42,943 nucleotides of DNA from Erysipelotrichales bacterium (GTDB lineage: Bacteria; Bacillota_I; Bacilli_A; RF39; UBA660). Made by a program: the position numbers and the translations under genes. The notes under the pieces were generated by a model. It was not told the origin of the DNA and ran no database searches. It saw only the letters and a program-made list of their open reading frames with translations. Where the stretch lies: contig JAFLUY010000004.1 of assembly GCA_022508565.1 (NCBI GenBank), positions 1-42,943 on the forward strand, in the 5' to 3' direction. Numbering within the stretch: the first letter of the stretch is position 1; the number at the start of each line of letters is the position of its first letter. This document shows positions 25,530-33,328 of this stretch, piece after piece.

Positions 25530-26037
25530 ATTCATTCGAGAAAAATTAGAAGGAAATGATTTTATAGAAATATCTGATTTAGAAGTTATATATATTCCAG
25601 ATACTGAAAATTTATTAGTTCAAGTACCTAATAACTATAATGAAGATAATATTCACATGTATTTAGATGATTCATGTATGCCCGATATGCCTTCAGATCC
25701 TAAAAATATTGGAGAATTATTTGGAAGTGATAACTCTAAAAATCTTTCTGATGCATATTTCCAATATGAAGATTTGACTTTACCAGAAGATTCTACGACT
25801 AAGCCCCAAATCGAATGGAACAAAAGATATGATAATCATGAGGATAGAAATGCTGAATTGATAGTATATTCATTAAATAATTTTGAATATCATATATTAT
25901 TTGAAAAATTTGAAATCAATAATAGAGAGAATTTAGAATTAGAAAAAATATTAGAAGATTTATTTACTGCAGCAGAATCTAATAAAATTCATCCTTGGGC
26001 GTTTCCTATAAAACTTAAAGAGATTAATTTTAAATAA
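25513..26037 (+). CDS. Unknown protein with a capsid-targeting-like N-terminus
   Basis: The start MKSLSEFIRE is the closest match in the window to T4's MKTYQEFIAE: Lys2, Ser3, Glu6, Phe7, Ile8 and Glu10, with I-R-E as the cleavage site. The 174-residue remainder is acidic and has no recognised domain. Strands alternate with Asp/Glu-rich loops (for example LEVIYIPDTENLLVQVPNNY). It overlaps the preceding gene by 17 bases. Its position right behind the sigma factor suggests a helper that travels with it, for example an RNA polymerase- or host-targeting effector, but this is inference. Confidence 0.7.
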   Translation: MKSLSEFIREKLEGNDFIEISDLEVIYIPDTENLLVQVPNNYNEDNIHMYLDDSCMPDMPSDPKNIGELFGSDNSKNLSDAYFQYEDLTLPEDSTTKPQIEWNKRYDNHEDRNAELIVYSLNNFEYHILFEKFEINNRENLELEKILEDLFTAAESNKIHPWAFPIKLKEINFK

Positions 26038-26058
26038 GAAAATGAGATATCGAATATC

Positions 26059-26718
26059 ATGTGGAAGAAAATATTAAATAAAAGAACAATATATATTGGA
26101 TTATTTGCTTTACTTTATCTTATATGTGCTGGAGTAAGTCTTTATCATGCTATAGCATTTTTTGGTTTAGCAAATAACCCATTTACTGCAACTATGCTTG
26201 CAGGAGCATTTGAAGTTGGACAAGCGGCAGTATTATTTTCATTATTGACATCTAAAAAAGATAGGTCTAAAATATTGCCTTGGGTTTTAATGTTTATATT
26301 TACATTAGTACAAATATTAGGTAATGTATTTAGTTCATATGAATATTTGATTAAATATTCAGGAGATATGTTAATATATTTTAAACAACCAATATTTATA
26401 TGGACAGATATTCCAGATGATCAATGTAATGTTATACTTTCATATCTCCTAGGAGGACTCCTCCCAATCACCTGTCTCGCCTTAACTTCAATGATTACAA
26501 ACTTTTTGGAAGATGAGACTACCGAAAAATTAGAAAATTTAGGAGCTACAGAAGAGGAAATTCAAGAAATTAAAGATAAAACAGAAGAATTGAATCTAAT
26601 TACTGATAATACTAAAGAATTAGAAAAAGAAGTCCCTTTAAGCTCTTCAATAGAAGATAATAAAAAAGTTGATAAACAACAAGAAATTCCGGAAATTCCT
26701 GGATTTGTGAATCTATAA
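26059..26718 (+). CDS. Four-helix membrane protein with a long charged cytoplasmic tail
   Basis: Four hydrophobic segments are visible at about residues 11-32, 44-63, 73-92 and 122-145, followed by a 70-residue tail that is Glu/Lys-rich and probably coiled (TEEEIQEIKDKTEELNLI) and ends in EIPEIPGFVNL. It has no catalytic motif that I know. It lies 21 bases after the preceding gene, within the cluster of head-targeted proteins, and ends at a bidirectional terminator. It might remodel the inner membrane or block superinfection. Confidence 0.65.
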   Translation: MWKKILNKRTIYIGLFALLYLICAGVSLYHAIAFFGLANNPFTATMLAGAFEVGQAAVLFSLLTSKKDRSKILPWVLMFIFTLVQILGNVFSSYEYLIKYSGDMLIYFKQPIFIWTDIPDDQCNVILSYLLGGLLPITCLALTSMITNFLEDETTEKLENLGATEEEIQEIKDKTEELNLITDNTKELEKEVPLSSSIEDNKKVDKQQEIPEIPGFVNL

Positions 26719-26750
26719 AAATGGTGGCTTTTGCCACCATTTTTCGTTTT
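26717..26750. terminator. Bidirectional intrinsic terminator
   Basis: AAAAATGGTGGC (26717-26728) pairs with GCCACCATTTTT (26733-26744) over 12 bp with a TTTT loop. T-rich tracts flank it on both strands. It separates the convergent genes ending at 26718 and 26765. Confidence 0.88.
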
Positions 26751-26764
26751 TATAATATATAATT

Positions 26765-27181
26765 TTATTTTCCCTTAAAACAAATTTTAGATTCTCTTTC
26801 AACATTTTCTAATGAATCACTAGAATGCATTGCGTTTTTCATATCATCTTTTGACCAATCGGCTCGAATTTTATCTTTAAAAATATCCATATCTTTAATA
26901 GGATCTATACATTTTTTATATATGGTCATACAAATACAATCTCCAGAAGACATATAGTCACAAAGAGTTTGATAAAAAGATTTATCTTGTTGTCCTTCAT
27001 ATAATTCTTCTGCTTGCTTTCTAGATAATCTTATTGTTTTTGAATTTAAAATTTTCCAATCGTTTAATTTTAAAAGTCTTCTAAATTCTTCTTCATATTC
27101 TAAAAATCCCGGTTTTAAAATTACAAACCCATTAGGTTTTTGTTGAGATGATTCGTAAATGAATTGTACAATAGATTTCAT
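26765..27181 (-). CDS. ndk: Nucleoside diphosphate kinase with a capsid-targeting-like N-terminal extension
   Basis: From residue 19 the protein follows the NDK fold: FVILKPG (the F-x-x-IKP motif), the Kpn-loop region RLSRKQAEELYEGQQDKSFY, DYMSSGDCI, and the C-terminal DKIRADW ... NAMHSSDSLEN. The catalytic His is at 119, and the Arg106 and Ser/Asp neighbours are kept. The enzyme moves phosphate from ATP to other nucleoside diphosphates. Ahead of the domain is an extra MKSIVQFIYE then SSQQKP, which matches the T4 capsid-targeting peptide (I-Y-E cleavage site). That extension is not part of normal NDKs, whose IKP motif starts near residue 6-10. I infer that it is packed into the head. It is on the opposite strand to, and convergent with, the sigma-factor cluster. 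Confidence 0.85.
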   Translation of the reverse strand: MKSIVQFIYESSQQKPNGFVILKPGFLEYEEEFRRLLKLNDWKILNSKTIRLSRKQAEELYEGQQDKSFYQTLCDYMSSGDCICMTIYKKCIDPIKDMDIFKDKIRADWSKDDMKNAMHSSDSLENVERESKICFKGK

Positions 27182-27250
27182 AAATGAAATTATCTATAAA
27201 TTTAGTTAAAAATATATCTATTTTATTTATTAATATATTATGATAGAAAT

Positions 27251-28315
27251 ATGAATATTAAATTAGGTCCTAGTAAATCTTCTTGTGCAAGATATATTAT
27301 TGATTCGTATGTAAATAATAATGAAATCAATCCATCTTTATTATCATCGTGTGATGATACTCAAACTTTATTGAAATATGTGAATCAAAAATCTGGTATA
27401 GTAGACATCGGACCTTCCGGAACTTCGATGAGATTTCTTATGGCTTTATATGCTTCAGATCCGAATTGCAATATAATATTAACAGGTTCTGAAAGAATGC
27501 TTCAACGTCCTATGCAACAATTTATTGATATGTTGATTTCAATGGGAGCTGATATCAGAGAAATCAGACAAGGTTGGAAAATTATAGGAAAACAATTATA
27601 TGGTACCATCATCGATTGCTCGAAATTAAAATCTTCGCAATTTGCTTCAGCAATACTATTAATTGAACCAAGACTTAAAGGAAAAGTAATATTAGAAAAT
27701 TTTGATAATTGTACATCAAAAAAATATTTACAACATACAATTGATTTTCTTAAGAATAAAAATATAGAACCTGATTGGTCAGCATTAAGCTTTATATATA
27801 GTTATATCATCACTCACCATAAAGAGGAAATTACTATAAACAATTATAAGATAAATTCATTCACTATTGAATTAGCAGAATTAGCCGAACAATATGGAGT
27901 AATTACTAAGATTGATGAAGAAAATAATAGAGCTTATATTTCTTGTATGCCTTGGCACGATGATTGTATATTTAAAGACTTTTCGAATATTCCTGATGAA
28001 ATCCCTGCATTCGTCGTTGCATCAGTCTATGTAAATATACCTTTTAAATTTACTGGATGTGAAACTTTAAAGAATAAAGAATGTGATCGATTAGCTGTAT
28101 TGAAAGAAAATTTAAATGATAATATAATATTTGATGAAAAATCTGTAGAAAGTAACTATAATTCTTATGTAAGAAAAAATTTAATCAAAACTTATAATGA
28201 CCATCGGATTGCAATGGCTTTTGCTTCATGTGGTATACTTAAATCTCAAATAGAAAATCCTGATGTAGTCAATAAGTCATGGCCCGAGTTTTGGAAAGAA
28301 TTTAATTTAGATTAG
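27251..28315 (+). CDS. aroA: 5-enolpyruvylshikimate-3-phosphate synthase (shikimate pathway step 6)
   Basis: All active-site landmarks of AroA are present: GPSKSS with Lys9, SGTSMRFL (56-63), LTGSERMLQRPM (77-88), SSQFASA (128-134), the catalytic Asp249 in NIPDEIPAF, Glu277 in KNKECDRL, NDHRIAM (316-322) and the C-terminal Lys342 in VNKSWPEFW. The enzyme joins phosphoenolpyruvate to shikimate 3-phosphate. Motifs such as SCDDT and DWSALSF resemble those of Bacteroidetes AroA proteins. At 354 residues it is about 70 shorter than usual, with loops lost, notably ahead of DWSA. The following gene begins 2 bases after its stop, and aroK follows that, so this is an aro operon. Confidence 0.92.
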   Translation: MNIKLGPSKSSCARYIIDSYVNNNEINPSLLSSCDDTQTLLKYVNQKSGIVDIGPSGTSMRFLMALYASDPNCNIILTGSERMLQRPMQQFIDMLISMGADIREIRQGWKIIGKQLYGTIIDCSKLKSSQFASAILLIEPRLKGKVILENFDNCTSKKYLQHTIDFLKNKNIEPDWSALSFIYSYIITHHKEEITINNYKINSFTIELAELAEQYGVITKIDEENNRAYISCMPWHDDCIFKDFSNIPDEIPAFVVASVYVNIPFKFTGCETLKNKECDRLAVLKENLNDNIIFDEKSVESNYNSYVRKNLIKTYNDHRIAMAFASCGILKSQIENPDVVNKSWPEFWKEFNLD

Positions 28316-28317
28316 TG

Positions 28318-28596
28318 ATGGAAGATAAAGAAAAAATAAAACAGATTCTTGATTTAATAGATTCTCTAGAAAAAGAAGATGAAATTGTTTTCCTAGATGT
28401 AGACACCTTTAGATCTTGTAATATCGAAAATATGTTAAATCAATCAATAGAAAGTATTTTATATGATTTGAATAGAGGTCCCGAAGTATTGAAAACTCTT
28501 ATGAATTTAGATGAAAATAAATGGTGTATTAATGATATTGCATTAGTAATATTATTTAAAAGAGTTTTTAAGAAATTACAAGAATATGAAAAATAA
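28318..28596 (+). CDS. Small acidic protein inside the aro operon
   Basis: The ATG at 28318 is chosen over a GTG at 28315 that overlaps the aroA stop. The 92-residue product is acidic at the start (MEDKEKIKQILDLIDSLEKE) and helical, with no recognised motif. It overlaps aroK by 11 bases, so its expression is tied to both shikimate genes. It may be an accessory or regulator, or simply a passenger. Confidence 0.65.
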   Translation: MEDKEKIKQILDLIDSLEKEDEIVFLDVDTFRSCNIENMLNQSIESILYDLNRGPEVLKTLMNLDENKWCINDIALVILFKRVFKKLQEYEK

Positions 28597-29077
28597 CAAT
28601 ATAATATATCTTATCGGAATGCCTGGTTCTGGCAAGACTTATTTAGGTAAAAAACTTGCAAATATTTTTGGATATCATTTTATCGATTTAGATTTTTATA
28701 TCGAAACTAAAGAAAACAAGACAATAGAAGAAATAATATCCGAAAATTCAGAAAGCTATTTTAGAAATTTAGAAAGAGAGCATCTTTTAAATTTAGCAGT
28801 AGATAAAGTTATTGTAGATAAAGTTATTAATAATCAAAAAATCATAATATCATGTGGAGGTGGATTGCCTTGTTATTTTGATAATATCAATTTACTGAAA
28901 TTTTCCGGTAAAGTTATTTATTTAGATACTTCATTATGGAAAATTTATAAAAGATGTTTGAAAAGCAATCGGCGTCCATTATTTAAGAATAAAATTACAT
29001 TATTTTTTAAACTATTAAAAACTAAAAAGAAAAGATTACCTTATTATTTACAAGCAGATTATACAATTAAATTATGA
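28586..29077 (+). CDS. aroK: Shikimate kinase (shikimate pathway step 5)
   Basis: The 163-residue protein has the complete shikimate kinase signature: Walker A GMPGSGKT (11-18), the shikimate-binding FIDLDFYIE (32-40) with Asp34, Arg60 in SYFRNLE, GGGLP (91-95), the lid NRRPLF (128-133) and the late RLPYYLQAD (150-158) with Arg150. The enzyme phosphorylates shikimate with ATP, giving the substrate for AroA, whose gene is just upstream. Length matches the family. It overlaps the genes on both sides (11 bases before, 4 bases after), showing a tightly packed operon. Confidence 0.92.
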   Translation: MKNNNIIYLIGMPGSGKTYLGKKLANIFGYHFIDLDFYIETKENKTIEEIISENSESYFRNLEREHLLNLAVDKVIVDKVINNQKIIISCGGGLPCYFDNINLLKFSGKVIYLDTSLWKIYKRCLKSNRRPLFKNKITLFFKLLKTKKKRLPYYLQADYTIKL

Positions 29078-29355
29078 ATAGTAAAAAGAAATATAAATTT
29101 GATATAGAAATTCATAAGCATTCTATGTTATCTAATGGGAAAAATATTACTTCGGATCCGATGACGATTAAACAATTAGAAGCTTATTTAAAAAGAGAAG
29201 CAAAGGAAATTTTAGAAAATTCAGAAAATTTAGAATATGTTTATTATGTCGCATGGGAGCAAAACTCTGAAAAGAAAATCGATGAATTGTTGATGTGCTT
29301 TGTAATAGGAAGAAAACATTCAGAAAATATACGGATCTATTCTATGGTTAGTTAA
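29074..29355 (+). CDS. Unknown protein at the end of the aro operon, 93 residues
   Basis: Its start overlaps the aroK stop in an ATGA pattern, which suggests translational coupling. The product is lysine/glutamate-rich and soluble, with a likely strand-helix-strand layout (FDIEIHKHSM, then IKQLEAYLKREAKEILENSE, then EYVYYVAWEQ). No family is recognised. The homing endonuclease begins about 100 bases later. Confidence 0.6.
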   Translation: MNSKKKYKFDIEIHKHSMLSNGKNITSDPMTIKQLEAYLKREAKEILENSENLEYVYYVAWEQNSEKKIDELLMCFVIGRKHSENIRIYSMVS

Positions 29356-29457
29356 AGTTGAAATATTTTCTATTTAAAATTTAATAATTTTCTGTAGATT
29401 TATTTAATTTATATTAAATAGTTCTATTTTAAATTAAAATACTTTTTATTTTATCAG

Positions 29458-30879
29458 ATGGGCCGTAAAATTATTTATAAAAAATTAGAGGATATTACAG
29501 ATGAATATATTATAGAAAAATTTTGGAAAGGTAAATCCTCAACATTTACTAGACAAAATAATTGTGGACATGTATCAGAAGATGAATTGAAATATTTAAA
29601 TAATCGATTTAAAGATTCTACAGGACCAGAAGAAACTATATATAGAATAAAAAATAAAATATTCGAAAGGCCAAAATGTCCAATTTGTGGAGGATCTATT
29701 GAATATCGTAAATACGGAGGATTTAAACAATATTGTTCAAGAGTTTGTGCAAATAAAAGAGAAGGTTTTAAAGAGCAAAGAGAAAAAACTTGTTTAGAGA
29801 GATATGGAACTTATAATGTCCTTACTTTAGATAAAATCAGAAAAAAATCAATTAAATTAGCTCATACTGAATCCGCAAAAGAAAAACGTAAACAAACTTG
29901 TTTAAAAAAATATGGTTCTCCAACCCCAATGACTACCAAAGAAGGTATTGAAAAATCTAAAGCTTCTAGAAATACTAAAGAAGTAAAAGATAAAATTCGT
30001 AAAACATGTTTAGAGAGATATGGAGTAACTACACCTATAATACAAAAAGAAATATTAGAAAAAGCTATTAAAAATAGTCATACTCCAGAAGCAGATAAGA
30101 AACGTAAAGAATCTATGATGAATAGATATGGAGTTGAATATTCAATGCAAATTCCTGAAATATTAAAAAAGTGTCAAGCGACTAATAATACTCCGTCGGC
30201 CAAAAGAAAACGAGAAGAAACGAATCTTAAAAGATATGGTTATAAATATACTTGCCAAAATCCTGTAAAACAGAAAAAAGCAAATGAATCTTCCCAAACT
30301 CCAGAAGCAATAGCTAAAAGAGTGAAAACAAATTTAGAAAGGTTTGGAGAAAATAATTATGGTAATAGAGAAAAAGCTAAACAAACATGGTTAGATAAAT
30401 ATGGAGTACCTCATCATCGTATGACAAAAGAAGCAAAGGAACATATGTCTGAAGTTATGAGTGATCCATTATTACAAAATCGTAGATATAATAAAATGAA
30501 AGAAAATAATTCTTTTAATATATCTAAACCAGAAGATGAAACTTATAATTTATTAAAAGAAAAATTTATAGAGGTAATAAGAGAATATAAATCGGAATTA
30601 TATAATTATTCTTGTGATTTTTATATTCCTTATTTAGATCTATATATCGAATGTAATTACCATTGGACACACGGAAATCGTCCATATAGAGAAAATTCTA
30701 AAGAAGATTTAGAAATTTTAGAAAAATGGAAATCTAAAAATACTAAATTTTATAATAAAGCTATAGAAGTATGGACTATTAAAGATGTTAATAAACGAAA
30801 TACAGCAAAAGAAAATAACTTAAATTGGATAGAATTTTTTAATATAAAAGATTTTAAAAAATGGTTTGAAGATCAATAA
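29458..30879 (+). CDS. Free-standing homing endonuclease next to the split DNA polymerase
   Basis: The 473-residue protein is a longer paralogue of the one at 8241. It has a zinc-binding motif (CPICGG ... CSRVCANK, about residues 75-98), then about eight copies of a helix repeat with the core TCLERYG or NLKRYG, spaced 20-30 residues apart. The C-terminal nuclease domain (about 355-473) has CDFYIPYLDLYIECNYHWTH, then EVWTIKDVNKRNTAKEN. The repeats probably read the target DNA along the major groove and the end domain cuts. It lies 42 bases before the polymerase fragment, the arrangement seen where homing enzymes have split replication genes in T4-like phages. Confidence 0.82.
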   Translation: MGRKIIYKKLEDITDEYIIEKFWKGKSSTFTRQNNCGHVSEDELKYLNNRFKDSTGPEETIYRIKNKIFERPKCPICGGSIEYRKYGGFKQYCSRVCANKREGFKEQREKTCLERYGTYNVLTLDKIRKKSIKLAHTESAKEKRKQTCLKKYGSPTPMTTKEGIEKSKASRNTKEVKDKIRKTCLERYGVTTPIIQKEILEKAIKNSHTPEADKKRKESMMNRYGVEYSMQIPEILKKCQATNNTPSAKRKREETNLKRYGYKYTCQNPVKQKKANESSQTPEAIAKRVKTNLERFGENNYGNREKAKQTWLDKYGVPHHRMTKEAKEHMSEVMSDPLLQNRRYNKMKENNSFNISKPEDETYNLLKEKFIEVIREYKSELYNYSCDFYIPYLDLYIECNYHWTHGNRPYRENSKEDLEILEKWKSKNTKFYNKAIEVWTIKDVNKRNTAKENNLNWIEFFNIKDFKKWFEDQ

Positions 30880-30921
30880 ATAAAATCCTATATTTTATAT
30901 TATAATTTAATTGAAAATAAT

Positions 30922-32187
30922 ATGTCTAAATTTAGTGAAAATGTTGAAAAATGGTTTAATGAAAATTGGCCTGAAATAAAAGTTGAAAATATAGATAATT
31001 TATCATTAGATAAACTTAAAATATTAAAAGAAGAAGTAGTCGCGGCTAGACAGCAAGTTAGATGCGTTGAAGACGCATACAAGGCGGGAGCCAATAGTGC
31101 TTACGGAGCATGTGCTAATCCTGGTTTTTATTTCTTTAACCAAGCTTTAGCCGGCGACATAACAGGAGAATGTCGAGCATTGACTAAATTCATGGTAGAT
31201 AAAGGAGAAGATTTTTTTCATAAAGAAATTTGGGATAGAAAAGATCTATGGAAAAAATATGATATAGATTTAGATGAGTCTAAAAAAGAATGGTACCAAA
31301 ATAAACCTGTTTGGATTTACAGTGATACCGATTCTTGTTATTATCAGTATGGAGATTTTTTTAAATGTATGACAGAAGATTGGCATAAACGTTATCCTAA
31401 TATGAGAGATAAAATAATGTGGATGGTTAAATTTAATCAAGAATTTATGGATAACCAAAATAAAGAATGGATAGATGACATGTATAAAAAACGTAATGGT
31501 AATTCTGTGCATCTTTTTGAGACCGAACTCGTTTCTCATAGTGAAATAAATCTCCAAAAAAAGAAATATATGAAGAATGTCATTTGGGAGAAAGGTAAGC
31601 TATATGATCATCCAAAAACTAAAGGAACCGGTATTGAATTGATTAAGTCAACTACTCCACCACTTTGTAAAGAGATCTTGACAAAACTTATCAATTTTCT
31701 TATCTATGAATATTCAGAAATGGGACATACTGAATTTATATATTTCTTCGCGGATAAATTGATGGAATTTAAGAAACAATTTTATGCAGCGCCTATCGAT
31801 GAGATCTCTCAAAGTATTGGGGTAAACGGATATCAGAAATATGTAATTAATGACGAAACCGCTCTCGAATTTCGTCCGCATGCTACTCCAGGAGTAAAAG
31901 GATGTGCAAGATATAATTATTTAGCTCATAAAGCAGGAGCTGATGATAAGAGGATATATAGTGGTAAAATGAAATATTATAATATTAGGATAAATGATAA
32001 GACTACTGATTTCTTTGCGTATCCATTCGGAGAATGTCCTGATTGGGCACCTAAAATCGATTTGCCAACGCAATGGGAAAAAACTATCATAACTCCAATA
32101 AATAGATTCCTAGAAGTTATGAAAATTCCGAAAGCTAATATTGGAGGAATTGAGATAGGATTATTTATGGATGAAGATTTTGGATAA
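30922..32187 (+). CDS. C-terminal half of a split family B DNA polymerase (T4 gp43 type)
   Basis: This 421-residue protein holds only the later polymerase motifs. Motif B is DAYKAGANSAYGACAN (51-66), motif C is YSDTDS (133-138) with the two catalytic Asp residues, the KKKY thumb motif is in LQKKKYMKNV, and GTGIELIKSTTPPLCKEIL follows, as in T4 gp43. The exonuclease domain and motif A are absent from this protein and from every other gene in the window. The break therefore lies between motifs A and B. The N-terminal half should be encoded elsewhere and must assemble with this one to give an active enzyme. The first 45 residues look like a linker. A homing endonuclease is directly upstream and a strong terminator directly downstream. 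Confidence 0.88.
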   Translation: MSKFSENVEKWFNENWPEIKVENIDNLSLDKLKILKEEVVAARQQVRCVEDAYKAGANSAYGACANPGFYFFNQALAGDITGECRALTKFMVDKGEDFFHKEIWDRKDLWKKYDIDLDESKKEWYQNKPVWIYSDTDSCYYQYGDFFKCMTEDWHKRYPNMRDKIMWMVKFNQEFMDNQNKEWIDDMYKKRNGNSVHLFETELVSHSEINLQKKKYMKNVIWEKGKLYDHPKTKGTGIELIKSTTPPLCKEILTKLINFLIYEYSEMGHTEFIYFFADKLMEFKKQFYAAPIDEISQSIGVNGYQKYVINDETALEFRPHATPGVKGCARYNYLAHKAGADDKRIYSGKMKYYNIRINDKTTDFFAYPFGECPDWAPKIDLPTQWEKTIITPINRFLEVMKIPKANIGGIEIGLFMDEDFG

Positions 32188-32192
32188 TATAT

Positions 32193-32227
32193 AAAACGAC
32201 AATTAAATATTGTCGTTTTTTATTTTT
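32193..32227 (+). terminator. Intrinsic terminator after the polymerase gene
   Basis: AAAACGACAAT (32193-32203) pairs with ATTGTCGTTTT (32209-32219) around a TAAAT loop and runs into a long T-tract. It ends the polymerase transcript. Confidence 0.9.
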
Positions 32228-32253
32228 GTATATAAAGAGATCTTTTAATTTAA

Positions 32254-32940
32254 ATGAAAAGTTTTTTAGAATGCCTTAAAGAAAATAATATAATAACCAT
32301 AACAGAACTTTATCAATATGAAAATGAAATTTTAGGACAAAGGATAGATGAAAGTTTATGGTCTTGGTTAAAAAATCTTTGGAATAAAGTTTTTAAAACT
32401 GCTGATAAAAATTTAAAAGTAAACAAAGGAGAATATATTATTCCAAAATCATTGAGCAATGATATTGAAGATGGAATTATAAATATTAATTCTATTACTG
32501 TGGCGGATATGCCAGAAAGTAATTTTTTAAAATTTATAAAAAAGACTAATTCAGAAAATCCAAAAGGACAATTTTATAATGCTTATCAATATTATAAAAA
32601 CCATTTAAACAATTCAAAAAATTCAAAATCATTTTTAGATAAAGCTAAACAAAAATTAGGATCTAAAGGAGAATTATTGACAAAACCTTATATTTTAATG
32701 GTTTCTACTAAAAAGGATAAAAAAGATAAAGAAGCATCCTTAGTTGTTGGTTTTTATTTTTTGAAGATTGAAAAAGAAAAAGAATCATTAGTAGCATACC
32801 CAATGAAATATATACCAATAAATTCGATTCAAAAACCTTCGGAAGGATTTATTAGTATAGTAAATAAATTAACTTCTAAATTATTAGAAAATAAACGTAA
32901 AAATGTAAAGTTTATTGATAAAGAATATGATGAAAATTGA
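32254..32940 (+). CDS. Unknown basic protein with a capsid-targeting-like N-terminus
   Basis: The start MKSFLECLKE fits the ten-residue pattern (Lys2, Ser3, Glu6, Leu8, Glu10; L-K-E cleavage site). The remainder of the 228 residues is lysine-rich overall, with a central region of Asn/Lys-rich helices (AYQYYKNHLNNSKNSKSFLD) and a strand-rich part (KPYILMVSTKKD, ASLVVGFYFLKIE). A basic, head-packed protein would fit a DNA-binding or internal-protein role. The function is not known. It stands alone after the polymerase terminator. Confidence 0.68.
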   Translation: MKSFLECLKENNIITITELYQYENEILGQRIDESLWSWLKNLWNKVFKTADKNLKVNKGEYIIPKSLSNDIEDGIININSITVADMPESNFLKFIKKTNSENPKGQFYNAYQYYKNHLNNSKNSKSFLDKAKQKLGSKGELLTKPYILMVSTKKDKKDKEASLVVGFYFLKIEKEKESLVAYPMKYIPINSIQKPSEGFISIVNKLTSKLLENKRKNVKFIDKEYDEN

Positions 32941-33047
32941 AAAAATATCGATAAAAATGATAAACAAACATAATTCATAAGTAACCTAATAAAGAATCTA
33001 TTTTTAAATATATAAAAAAAGTAAAATTGTATATAATTTTTATATTT

Positions 33048-33299
33048 ATGTCTATAGAAGAACTGAAGAAAGCTTTGCATGAAACTACGTATATCTCTTA
33101 TAATGTTATAGATAGTTTATTAGCAGGATTTGATGACTCCGTATCAAATGAAGATAAAGAAAGATTATATACACATATCGCTTGGCATATTCCTACTGGA
33201 GGACCTAAATTTCCAAAAGATAAAAAAGGAATCGAATATAAAAAAGAAATATTAGAAGCGATAAGAGAAATTTATGGGTTGTCTAAATTAGAAGATTAA
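33048..33299 (+). CDS. Small protein made of one copy of a tandem three-gene module
   Basis: The frame is open from 33027, but ATG 33048 starts the part shared with the next two genes. The 83-residue product is a single module: IEELKKALHETTYISYNVID, then an acidic helix, then the hallmark HIAWHIPTGG and a closing KKEILEAIREIYGL. The same module heads the proteins at 33329 and 33841. Its function is unknown. Because one copy is joined to a beta-helix, it may be a docking or oligomerisation domain on the virion surface. Confidence 0.7.
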   Translation: MSIEELKKALHETTYISYNVIDSLLAGFDDSVSNEDKERLYTHIAWHIPTGGPKFPKDKKGIEYKKEILEAIREIYGLSKLED

Positions 33300-33328
33300 A
33301 AAATACATTGTTAATTTAATATATTAAT

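Noticed and set aside
30922-31110. Split intein at the start of the polymerase fragment
   Set aside because: No C-terminal intein motif (His-Asn followed by Cys, Ser or Thr) is present before motif B, and no Hedgehog/intein blocks are visible.
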